From JAGLQA01 sp023135565 (GTDB lineage Bacteria; Acidobacteriota; Aminicenantia; UBA2199), in assembly GCA_030639305.1 (NCBI GenBank), contig DAOWCY010000201.1:1-12969 (forward strand): a DNA stretch of 12,969 bases, given 5' to 3'. The notes under the pieces are model-generated. The model saw only the letters and a list, made by a program, of their open reading frames with translations, was not told the DNA's origin and did not search any database. The position numbers and the translations under genes were made by a program. Below are positions 1-6,246 of the stretch, piece after piece. How positions within the stretch are numbered: position 1 is the first letter of the stretch; each line of letters begins with the position of its first letter.

Positions 1-2483
1 CTCATTGTGCCCGACAAAAATGCGCCGTTGGTTGTGAACACCATGATCACATCGAAGGTTTGCGGGCTCTTTTGAATTTTTACGTTTATGCTGCCGGACC
101 GGAAGAGCGCGGGGACGCGGCCTTCCAATAGGATGCCGAATTTAGCGGACATGGGGTGGTTGGCAATGGTGGCATCGATACTCATATAGAGCCGCGATTG
201 TTCCCTGGGGTTCATGCCCACCTGGAGGGTCATATCTATGACGGCGGAATCCAGTTTTAGCAGGTTTTTGAGGAGTTTTTGAGCTTTGTCTTGCATATTA
301 AGCTGCCATTGGGCATAGACGTTGAGCCCGGAGATAACGCCGCCTGCATGCACGGGCAGGGCAACTTGTTTGGAAGCTATGGCGGGTACCTGGAAAGCGG
401 CCATATCCGGGAAGGTGAAGTCGGGATTATCGATCGAAGAGACCACGATCATGAATTTTTGCAGCTTGACGAATTTTTCGAAAAATTCGAAGAATTCCAA
501 TCCTTTAATAGCGGAGGGCATACCGGAGCTCATATCCAGCCCGGCGGCAAAGCCCCACTTGCCGCCCACTCTTTCCACCTGGAAAGCCAGGCTGCCGAAA
601 TCTTCTATTTGAGTGCCTAATATGAACTGGTAATTTTGTTCCTGTTTTTTGAGCATTACGTAACTGTCGATAAATGTAAGATCGAAGTTCCCCGGCAGCG
701 AGACCTTTTGATTGGTCAAAAGGCCGGTCAACTGCTTGAGCCTGACCTCCGGGATCATCGAGCGGATGATGATGTCGCCGGGGATGTCGTAAGCAATGGA
801 AAGGGAAGCGATGCTGCCGAAGGCGATGGTGCCGCTGATCGAACCGGCAATGGGTCCGCCCTGGGGATAGCTGAAACCCATGGATACATCTTCGACCTTG
901 AATTTTTTGGAGCCTATCGAGATGACCCAGGGATTGGGCTTTCCCGCCATGGCCAGGGCCATGGAGTACTGTTTCCCGGGCGCCACACCCAACCTGAATG
1001 AATCGATGGTTAAATCGCTGGGAGTGGGGATGCCGGGCGCATAGGTTTTCAAGATTTTTTCCAGGGGGATGGTCTGTGCTTCCGCCATCTCGGCGTATAC
1101 GGTAAAACCGTCTTGATTACTTGCAAAAATCTTAAAAGGCACGCCTTCGATTTGCAGTTGGCCGTATACGGTGACGATGTATTCCCTTTCATACTCTGTA
1201 TCGTTATCTATAGCAGTACTAAAGGGATTATAGATGTCGAAGTGGCAAAAAATATTATCTATTTGGAAGTGGTCCTCCCAGATTTGCCAATTCAAATCGG
1301 GCATGCCGATAGTAAAGGAGGCATAAGATACCTTGATATTTGTGAGCGAGCTATAATCGACGGCCACACTGGCGCCGGTCAACTCCAATTGGCCTAATTC
1401 TTCACCCAGTTCTTTAATACTGTCGGGCAATTGTTCCAGGGGGCTTTTACTTGAACCGGTTAAACCTACCATTTGAGATAAATTCGACAGGGATACCCCT
1501 TCAAAGAAACCGATCAATTGGAACTCATCCACGCCGATCTCTGAGGGGGCCACCATATCGATTTCAATACCGGCCCCGGGCAGCGAGATTTTCCCGGTAT
1601 AGGCTTGCATAGGTTCAAATACCGGGTTTGTGTCCTCGAGCACCCAGTCATAGTCGAGAGGGGTGTAGATATAGAGTTTTTCGCCTGTAAATTGAATCTT
1701 ATCCTTAGCGATGCTGTAATCGAGTCCTAAGTCCACCTGCAGTAAAATACCGGGCAAACCTTCGGGGAAATCCTGCACGATATTCCAGGGATAGACAAAA
1801 CGTTCCAGCGACTCGGGGCATTGGCGGGCGAGCCAGTTGGGTGATTGTGTGGGCAGGGGTTTTCTTATGGTGCCGTAAACGGTTAATTGGGTTGTATACT
1901 GGAACACATTTTCAATAATACCCAGGAATCCTAAGGGGCGAAGGTGACTGACAAAATTGATGCCCCATTCCAGTGGAACGTTAAAGTCCGGCTCCTGCTG
2001 TGGGCTGCCGGTCACCATATAGTAAGAGTTAAACAGGTATAGGTCGTCCAAAGGGACGATATCGGGAACCGTCGACTCCCCGGTGAAGCGGTTGAAGAGG
2101 GTGGGTTTATTCTTGTCGATGACCCTGGGTAGATTGGGGAAACTCCGTGAAAAGTACCATTTGTCCGGTTTCGGCATATCCCCGATCAAGGAGTATTTCA
2201 GTAATAATTGCGCTTTTTTATCACTATCTATGGAAATGTGCGCTTCGACCGGCAGGTTGGGGATCAGCAAAAAGCTCGACGTTCCGTTTACGACTATGGT
2301 TTGGGCCTCATCATCCATGGATGTAATTTCGGCATCGGTGATGACGATAGGCTGCTCGTCATAGCAATACCTTATTAATTTATCGATATTGCCGGTCAGC
2401 GTTTTTGTCGAGATCGTGATGCTGTTATCTTTAATCTTACCATCCGCTATGCCCAATCTTGATTTAAGTTGTGTAAAATTCAT
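1..2483 (-). CDS. Very large beta-rich protein of unknown function, 3' end beyond the window
   Basis: Reading the minus strand from ATG at 2483 gives one uninterrupted frame of 827 codons to the left edge, beginning MNFTQLKSRLG and still open at GAFLSGTMS, so the C-terminus is missing. An AAGGAG ribosome site lies 7 nt before the ATG (2491-2496). The stop of the nitrilase-like gene is only 32 bp upstream, so the two are probably co-transcribed. The product has no signal peptide or membrane segment that I can see. It is rich in alternating hydrophobic residues, Gly, Pro and aromatics (for example FGSLAFQVERVGGKWGFAAG), suggesting many repeated beta-strand modules. I do not recognise it with certainty. 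From memory the style recalls large DUF6603-type proteins of bacteria and fungi, but that is an unverified impression. The reading frame is certain; the function is unknown. Confidence 0.85.
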   Translation of the reverse strand, partial: MNFTQLKSRLGIADGKIKDNSITISTKTLTGNIDKLIRYCYDEQPIVITDAEITSMDDEAQTIVVNGTSSFLLIPNLPVEAHISIDSDKKAQLLLKYSLIGDMPKPDKWYFSRSFPNLPRVIDKNKPTLFNRFTGESTVPDIVPLDDLYLFNSYYMVTGSPQQEPDFNVPLEWGINFVSHLRPLGFLGIIENVFQYTTQLTVYGTIRKPLPTQSPNWLARQCPESLERFVYPWNIVQDFPEGLPGILLQVDLGLDYSIAKDKIQFTGEKLYIYTPLDYDWVLEDTNPVFEPMQAYTGKISLPGAGIEIDMVAPSEIGVDEFQLIGFFEGVSLSNLSQMVGLTGSSKSPLEQLPDSIKELGEELGQLELTGASVAVDYSSLTNIKVSYASFTIGMPDLNWQIWEDHFQIDNIFCHFDIYNPFSTAIDNDTEYEREYIVTVYGQLQIEGVPFKIFASNQDGFTVYAEMAEAQTIPLEKILKTYAPGIPTPSDLTIDSFRLGVAPGKQYSMALAMAGKPNPWVISIGSKKFKVEDVSMGFSYPQGGPIAGSISGTIAFGSIASLSIAYDIPGDIIIRSMIPEVRLKQLTGLLTNQKVSLPGNFDLTFIDSYVMLKKQEQNYQFILGTQIEDFGSLAFQVERVGGKWGFAAGLDMSSGMPSAIKGLEFFEFFEKFVKLQKFMIVVSSIDNPDFTFPDMAAFQVPAIASKQVALPVHAGGVISGLNVYAQWQLNMQDKAQKLLKNLLKLDSAVIDMTLQVGMNPREQSRLYMSIDATIANHPMSAKFGILLEGRVPALFRSGSINVKIQKSPQTFDVIMVFTTNGAFLSGTM

Positions 2484-2490
2484 AGTAATT

Positions 2491-2496
2491 CTCCTT
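2491..2496 (-). promoter_or_regulatory. Ribosome binding site of the large left-edge gene
   Basis: AAGGAG on the minus strand, 7 nt before the ATG at 2483. It fixes the start of the large gene and lies in the 32-bp gap after the nitrilase-like gene. That gap holds no obvious promoter or terminator, which favours one transcript. Confidence 0.7.
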
Positions 2497-2515
2497 GTTT
2501 GCTGCTTGTATTGAA

Positions 2516-3805
2516 TTATGGCAGTTTTTTACTTTTATATATTTTTATCTCTTGATCGAACCACCTCTCTGCATCGTCGGCGTTGATTCCACTGGGGGGA
2601 CTAATATACAACGCATCGTTTTTTTTTATGTCAAGGGCTACCTCTTTTTCTTGTTCACAAGCATTATAAAAAGCCTCTATTTGCGTCTTATTCGAATTCG
2701 GCTGCAGCTCCGGCTTGAGTTTCTTTATGAGAGGTGGAAAAAATTGCCTGCCTTTAGTCGATGTATGTTTACTAACTCCCTGAGTTCTATCCACCTTGCA
2801 AAAACTGGTTTGTTTGTGCCCGCCATTATTGGGACAGCCATCAATACGCAAGAAATAACCATCTGAACAGGCAGCAATGTTAGCTTTTTTGACATACATT
2901 CCCGCTGCGATCAGCAAGTGCAATTCAACACCCGTCGCATAATCTATGCCTTCTTTTTGTGTATTTTTACTGAGTTCGTTAATTAAAGTTCTTATTAATC
3001 CGCCCTGGCCTCTGGTACCCATCTCCACCTTTCCGTCTTTTTCTTTCCTGGTGGGTATCCCCAATTCGTGTTCCTTACAAATTTCCAAACCCAACCATAT
3101 CCCATCGTAGTCGAATATATGTTTCTTTCGTTTTACTGTAGTTAGGTATTTTTCGCTAAATGCTTCGGGCGGTCCTTTTGGATCACGATCCTTGTCTGTG
3201 CTCTGTACAACCATGGGTACACCGTCAGCAGCGGCTGCCATTGTTTTTTCTATAACCCTTGTGGTCTTTTGTTGGTCCGCTGCCTTTTGTTCTTTAAATT
3301 TCTCCCAGGTGAGTCCGGTATGACCTTTTATGTATAATGCGGTATTGCGATAGACTTTCTGTACCACTTTTTCATTAGGGATTTCAGGCTTTATCCACAT
3401 AATGGTCCCGGCAATCACCAGCCAATGCTTAAATTTCTCATCTTCGGTTATGGTCGCACGAAGTACATCTTTAATGGCTAAATACTCTTGGTAGCTATAG
3501 GCACGCTCCCGGGACGCCGGCCTGAAATAGAATTCAGGGGCCATAAAAATTTTTAACGTGTTTGGATCGTTTTTATTACCTTCCTTTTTAAAAACTTCAT
3601 CACGGGCTCTCTTTAATACTGCCAGGAACCTAATTACCCTTGCCTTTGAATCTGGGGTAAGCTCTTTATCGTCACCCTTTAGGGTAATCGTAGAATCTAT
3701 GTTTTCTGCTTTACCAGCCGGTATTCCGTAGATACCCTTATTCTGATTGTCTTTAGTGATTGTGGGGACTTGATAGGCGATGTACCTGAATTTGTTAAAC
3801 GGCAT
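2516..3805 (-). CDS. Nitrilase-superfamily (carbon-nitrogen hydrolase) protein
   Basis: This 429-aa product carries the elements of the nitrilase Glu-Lys-Cys triad: Glu91 in FMAPEFYF, a Lys near 219-225 in SEKYLTTVKRK, and Cys243 in IWLGLEICKEHELG. VIAGTIMWI (about 130-138) matches a core strand of the alpha-beta-beta-alpha sandwich, and HLLIAAGMY (about 296-304) the strand following the Cys. Enzymes of this family hydrolyse nitriles or, more often, amides; the substrate here cannot be told. It is longer than typical members (about 260-330 aa) because of insertions around 155-215 and 250-290 and a polar C-terminus. There is no signal peptide, so it is cytoplasmic or exported another way. The start has an AAGGAGGT site 5 nt upstream (3811-3818). 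It lies upstream of the large beta-rich gene and downstream of a MITE-like element. Superfamily assignment is fairly secure; specificity is not. Confidence 0.8.
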   Translation of the reverse strand: MPFNKFRYIAYQVPTITKDNQNKGIYGIPAGKAENIDSTITLKGDDKELTPDSKARVIRFLAVLKRARDEVFKKEGNKNDPNTLKIFMAPEFYFRPASRERAYSYQEYLAIKDVLRATITEDEKFKHWLVIAGTIMWIKPEIPNEKVVQKVYRNTALYIKGHTGLTWEKFKEQKAADQQKTTRVIEKTMAAAADGVPMVVQSTDKDRDPKGPPEAFSEKYLTTVKRKKHIFDYDGIWLGLEICKEHELGIPTRKEKDGKVEMGTRGQGGLIRTLINELSKNTQKEGIDYATGVELHLLIAAGMYVKKANIAACSDGYFLRIDGCPNNGGHKQTSFCKVDRTQGVSKHTSTKGRQFFPPLIKKLKPELQPNSNKTQIEAFYNACEQEKEVALDIKKNDALYISPPSGINADDAERWFDQEIKIYKSKKLP

Positions 3806-3883
3806 GTTTTACCTCCTTATTTTGTAGTACCTTCAAAAGTTTTTAAGGGGAAACTTTCAAAACCCTATTTTTATATCATACTT

Positions 3884-3990
3884 GATGATGTCGTAAAAAG
3901 TCTAAATTAGAGGAAATTGAAAATGAAGACTGCTGATAACAAAGGGTTTTCAAAATCTGATCTTGCTCAAAAAAGACTTTTTACGAGGCC
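3884..3990. mobile_element. MITE-like element with terminal inverted repeats and flanking direct repeat
   Basis: Both ends carry TCGTAAAAAGTCT in inverted orientation (left about 3891-3903, right about 3974-3986). The outer TGATG/CATCA completes a 21-bp imperfect inverted repeat with 3 mismatches. The block is flanked by a 9-bp direct repeat ATCATACTT (3875-3883 and 3991-3999). If the ends are taken as TGATG, the target duplication would be TACT. The interior of about 70 bp is AT-rich and non-coding, so it is non-autonomous. It sits about 80 bp before the nitrilase start and may affect that gene's promoter. I recall similar GGCCTCGTAAAAAGTC termini from many bacterial genomes, but cannot search here. 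Confidence 0.7.
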
Positions 3991-4002
3991 ATCATACTTA
4001 AC

Positions 4003-4023
4003 AAATCCTTAACCTAAGGATTT
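4003..4023. repeat. Perfect 9-bp hairpin
   Basis: AAATCCTTA, loop ACC, TAAGGATTT. It lies just outside the MITE-like element. No T-run follows on either strand, so I do not call it an intrinsic terminator. It may still act as an RNA stem at the 3' end of the lysozyme-like transcript. Confidence 0.5.
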
Positions 4024-4135
4024 CGATCATCCGACATTGTAGCAAGAAAAAAAAATAATTTCAATAACAATCGGTTCAAAATATGCAACAAATCGTTCAT
4101 AATCAAAAAAAACGGCGCTTTTCCGGCAGCATGTG

Positions 4136-4163
4136 CAGCAAGCAGCGGATTATTATTGATTTT
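4136..4163 (+). repeat. 28-bp direct repeat, copy 1
   Basis: Identical over 28 bp to 6076-6103, in the same orientation; it contains GCAAGCAGCGG and ends TTATTGATTTT. The two copies lie on either side of the lysozyme-like gene. In copy 2 the end serves as the -35 box of a promoter. Here no matching -10 follows, so this copy looks like a non-functional relic. Confidence 0.75.
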
Positions 4164-4238
4164 GAAATTCGCAGAAGCGATTGGATTTTTCAGCTTCTAA
4201 TTTATCATACAAGAAAAGGATTGTCAAAGTGGAGAAAT

Positions 4239-4257
4239 GTAACTATCCGGTTTTAGG
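4239..4257 (-). repeat. 19-bp repeat CCTAAAACCGGATAGTTAC, copy 1
   Basis: On the minus strand this 19-mer starts 33 nt after the stop codon of the lysozyme-like gene. It matches 7955-7973 on the plus strand perfectly, where it forms the last sense codons of the 64-aa ORF. Flanking bases do not match. Confidence 0.7.
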
Positions 4258-4289
4258 CGACAAGCAGCAGCTCATAATGAGGATATCGC

Positions 4290-5798
4290 TTAACCGGCAA
4301 AGGTGTACGAATGTCGCTCAGCGGAAATGATACCTTCATCGAGATGTTTTTTCGTCACTTCGGCCCGTTTCGCGGCGTCCGTCATCGGCGACCTCCCGTA
4401 AGTTTCCCGGATCGTCAAATATGCGTCGATGAGTTCGAGTTCCTCTTTTGTTCCCCAATTCTCCGGGTTGGATAACCCGGTTTCTTTTAATGCTTTTTTA
4501 AGACACCCCTTGATATAACCCGGACGGTTCACGTGATTATCGAGCAGCAGCGCCAGTCCATATTCAGATGTAATTAGATCTGCTATATAGTATTCACCCA
4601 CTTTGCAGCTTTCGGCTTTATAGAACCTGTCGATCCGCGAAAGTGCGTGCTCGATTTCAATGGCTTGAATGATAGGATCCTGCCCGGCTTTCCAGAAATA
4701 AAAGGACCACTCGGGCCCGCGCAGCATGGTTTTGTCGGCTGGAGTTGCCAACTTTATGCCGTTAAGGGTAAAGTATCCCGAGATACTGCCGGTTTGCACA
4801 ATATCGAGCCCATGGCGGGCAAAATACTTTTCGAAAGCGGGAATATTGACGTCTTTTATCTTTTTCAAAAGCGCGGGTAATTCACCCCGGTCAGATCCCC
4901 GGCCGGCTGTCCATTGGAACATGCCGAAGGTCATAAAGCAGTTATCCCAGGTATTAACGGCATTGAGATTGCCTTCATTCTCCGAGACCGAAACCATGAT
5001 GTTGATTTGTGAATCCGTTAAACGCAAAAAGGTAAGCAAGCTTCTATTATTGTGGACAAAATCGATAACAGCCTGCTGTCCGAATGTATAAACGCCCTTC
5101 TTGAATTTTGTTAAGCGAACCGTATCTTCTCCACCGGACACATAAACTCTTGTTTTGCCGTATTCAACCTTTTCGGTAATGTGCAGAGATTCTTCTTTTT
5201 CAAAATCAAGCCAACCTGGTCCGTAATAATCTTCAAATTTAATTAGCATTTCTCGGGCGATTTCTCCGGTAACGATTGCACCGTCATTTTCAATTCCTTC
5301 TTTTTCGGCAAAGGCTTTTACCGCTGCCGTGGTACTGCGGCCATAATCGCCATCAGCGCCATATGTTTCCCATTTCAATTCCTCATCATATCCGAGTTCA
5401 TGAAGCAGGGTCTGTACGGCAACAACCGCAATCGCATGAGAAGAACCTCTATAATAGTATCTCTCAACTTTGTTTCCCGCGGCGGCATTATGTAAATGGC
5501 GAAGTTCATCGACAATTTCTTCACGATCGAGCATTGTTTTCGCGATTTCTTTTGTAACCACTTCCCCATTGCCCGGCAAATTATTTTTTTGGATAAACGC
5601 TTTAACAGCGCTTGTGCAGCGCTGCCCATAAATCCCATCCGCACCGTATTCCGGCCACTCCAGTTCACCGCCGAACCCGATACTATTTAAAACATTTTGT
5701 AAGGCCCGAATCGAATCTTCATCCGTCGAATCGATCTTTAAGGTGGATTCAACTTTGTTTTCTTCGATTAGCTTTTGAATTTTTTCTTGATTTGACAT
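4290..5798 (-). CDS. Peptidoglycan-binding (two repeats) protein with lysozyme-like domain
   Basis: The 502-aa product has two PG_binding_1-type modules at about 26-92 and 120-188. Each contains the YGADGxYG(Q/R)xxTxAVKAF signature and a REIA/KEIA-type end, and the two are clearly duplicates. The remainder (about 236-502) resembles a lysozyme/transglycosylase fold, with IMVSVSENEG (candidate catalytic Glu273 or Glu275) followed by a Phe/Gly/Gln/Trp-rich loop FMTFGMFQWTAG, the spacing seen in goose-type or phage lysozyme-like enzymes. The likely role is binding and cleaving peptidoglycan. No signal peptide or membrane segment is visible, so export would need a holin, injection machine or lysis. 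The start has AAAGGAGG 10 nt upstream (5809-5816), and a candidate promoter gives a leader of about 210 nt. The repeat modules are secure; the catalytic assignment is by motif resemblance only. Confidence 0.8.
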   Translation of the reverse strand: MSNQEKIQKLIEENKVESTLKIDSTDEDSIRALQNVLNSIGFGGELEWPEYGADGIYGQRCTSAVKAFIQKNNLPGNGEVVTKEIAKTMLDREEIVDELRHLHNAAAGNKVERYYYRGSSHAIAVVAVQTLLHELGYDEELKWETYGADGDYGRSTTAAVKAFAEKEGIENDGAIVTGEIAREMLIKFEDYYGPGWLDFEKEESLHITEKVEYGKTRVYVSGGEDTVRLTKFKKGVYTFGQQAVIDFVHNNRSLLTFLRLTDSQINIMVSVSENEGNLNAVNTWDNCFMTFGMFQWTAGRGSDRGELPALLKKIKDVNIPAFEKYFARHGLDIVQTGSISGYFTLNGIKLATPADKTMLRGPEWSFYFWKAGQDPIIQAIEIEHALSRIDRFYKAESCKVGEYYIADLITSEYGLALLLDNHVNRPGYIKGCLKKALKETGLSNPENWGTKEELELIDAYLTIRETYGRSPMTDAAKRAEVTKKHLDEGIISAERHSYTFAG

Positions 5799-6017
5799 TT
5801 ATTTAAAACCTCCTTTGCTGATTTCGTTTATTCTCCTGCAAAACTCCTGGGTTCTCACGCATCGTCCCGGGGATCAAAAACTTCAGCGGTCTTTCTAATC
5901 CCTGCAGGTGGACGTGGCATGTGAAATCGCAATATTAGTTGATTTACAGGCATTACTTTTATGTGTACATTCCAACTTATCATATCGGAGAAAAAAAATC
6001 AAGTTAAGGGTATTATA

Positions 6018-6046
6018 ATAATAAAATATAAATCGAAAAATTTCAA
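6018..6046 (-). promoter_or_regulatory. Candidate promoter of the lysozyme-like gene
   Basis: On the minus strand TTGAAA (6041-6046), 17 bp, TATTAT (6018-6023). Each box matches the sigma70/sigmaA consensus at 4-5 of 6 positions with ideal spacing. Local AT-richness makes chance matches more likely than usual. Confidence 0.45.
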
Positions 6047-6075
6047 CCTGGGTTTATTAAAAAAAACAAAAGTAA

Positions 6076-6103
6076 CAGCAAGCAGCGGATTATTATTGAT
6101 TTT
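6076..6103 (+). repeat. 28-bp direct repeat, copy 2
   Basis: Same 28 bases as 4136-4163. Its last bases TTGATT (6096-6101) act as the -35 box of the candidate promoter for the 508-aa gene, so this repeat may have brought in, or been conserved as, a promoter element. Confidence 0.75.
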
Positions 6104-6124
6104 CAAAAAAAAAAGAGGTAAAAT
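6096..6124 (+). promoter_or_regulatory. Candidate promoter of the 508-aa gene
   Basis: TTGATT (6096-6101), 17-bp spacer containing an A10 run, TAAAAT (6119-6124). The boxes match the consensus at 4/6 and 5/6 with ideal spacing, about 120 bp before the start codon. The A-tract in the spacer could bend the DNA or vary in length. Confidence 0.5.
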
Positions 6125-6246
6125 GAGAAGGTCATTTTAGTGTAAATAATCTTGCAGGCAATTACATGAAAAACGATAGTACCCATGTTACGAAGGGCAA
6201 AAAAAATGGCAGCTAAATAAAATAAAAAATAAAAAAGGAGGACAAC

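Larger units (their letters stand above)
3806..4289. other. 484-bp intergenic region with MITE, hairpin and repeats, no gene
   Basis: This AT-rich spacer separates the lysozyme-like gene from the nitrilase-like gene. It holds a 107-bp inverted-repeat element (3884-3990), a perfect 9-bp hairpin (4003-4023), one copy of a 28-bp direct repeat (4136-4163) and one copy of a 19-bp repeat (4239-4257). I see no credible ORF. The nitrilase promoter must lie here if that gene is not read through from upstream. A weak candidate is TTTACG-16-TATAAA on the minus strand, roughly 3871-3898, partly inside the MITE end. Confidence 0.6.
5799..6246. other. 448-bp divergent intergenic region between the two accessory genes
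   Basis: AT-rich, with long A and T runs. It holds a minus-strand promoter candidate for the lysozyme-like gene (6018-6046), a plus-strand promoter candidate for the 508-aa gene (6096-6124), and the second copy of the 28-bp repeat (6076-6103). The two promoters point away from each other, so the leaders are about 210 nt and 115 nt. No ORF with a ribosome site was found. Confidence 0.6.

Noticed and set aside
279..2364. Plus-strand ORFs of about 60-120 codons within 1-2400
   Set aside because: All lie opposite the continuous 827-codon minus-strand frame and are shadows of it.
2495..2866. Plus-strand 123-codon ORF opposite the nitrilase 3' end
   Set aside because: It overlaps the well-supported nitrilase-like gene on the other strand and has no supporting features.
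4107..4130. Intrinsic terminator for the lysozyme-like gene (T8 run on the minus strand)
   Set aside because: The T-run is good, but the adjacent CGG/CCG stem is only about 3 bp, too weak to call.
4246..4278. Ten-codon minus-strand ORF MSCCLSPKTG after the lysozyme-like gene
   Set aside because: It has no ribosome site and is very short. It only reads the 19-bp repeat in a different frame.
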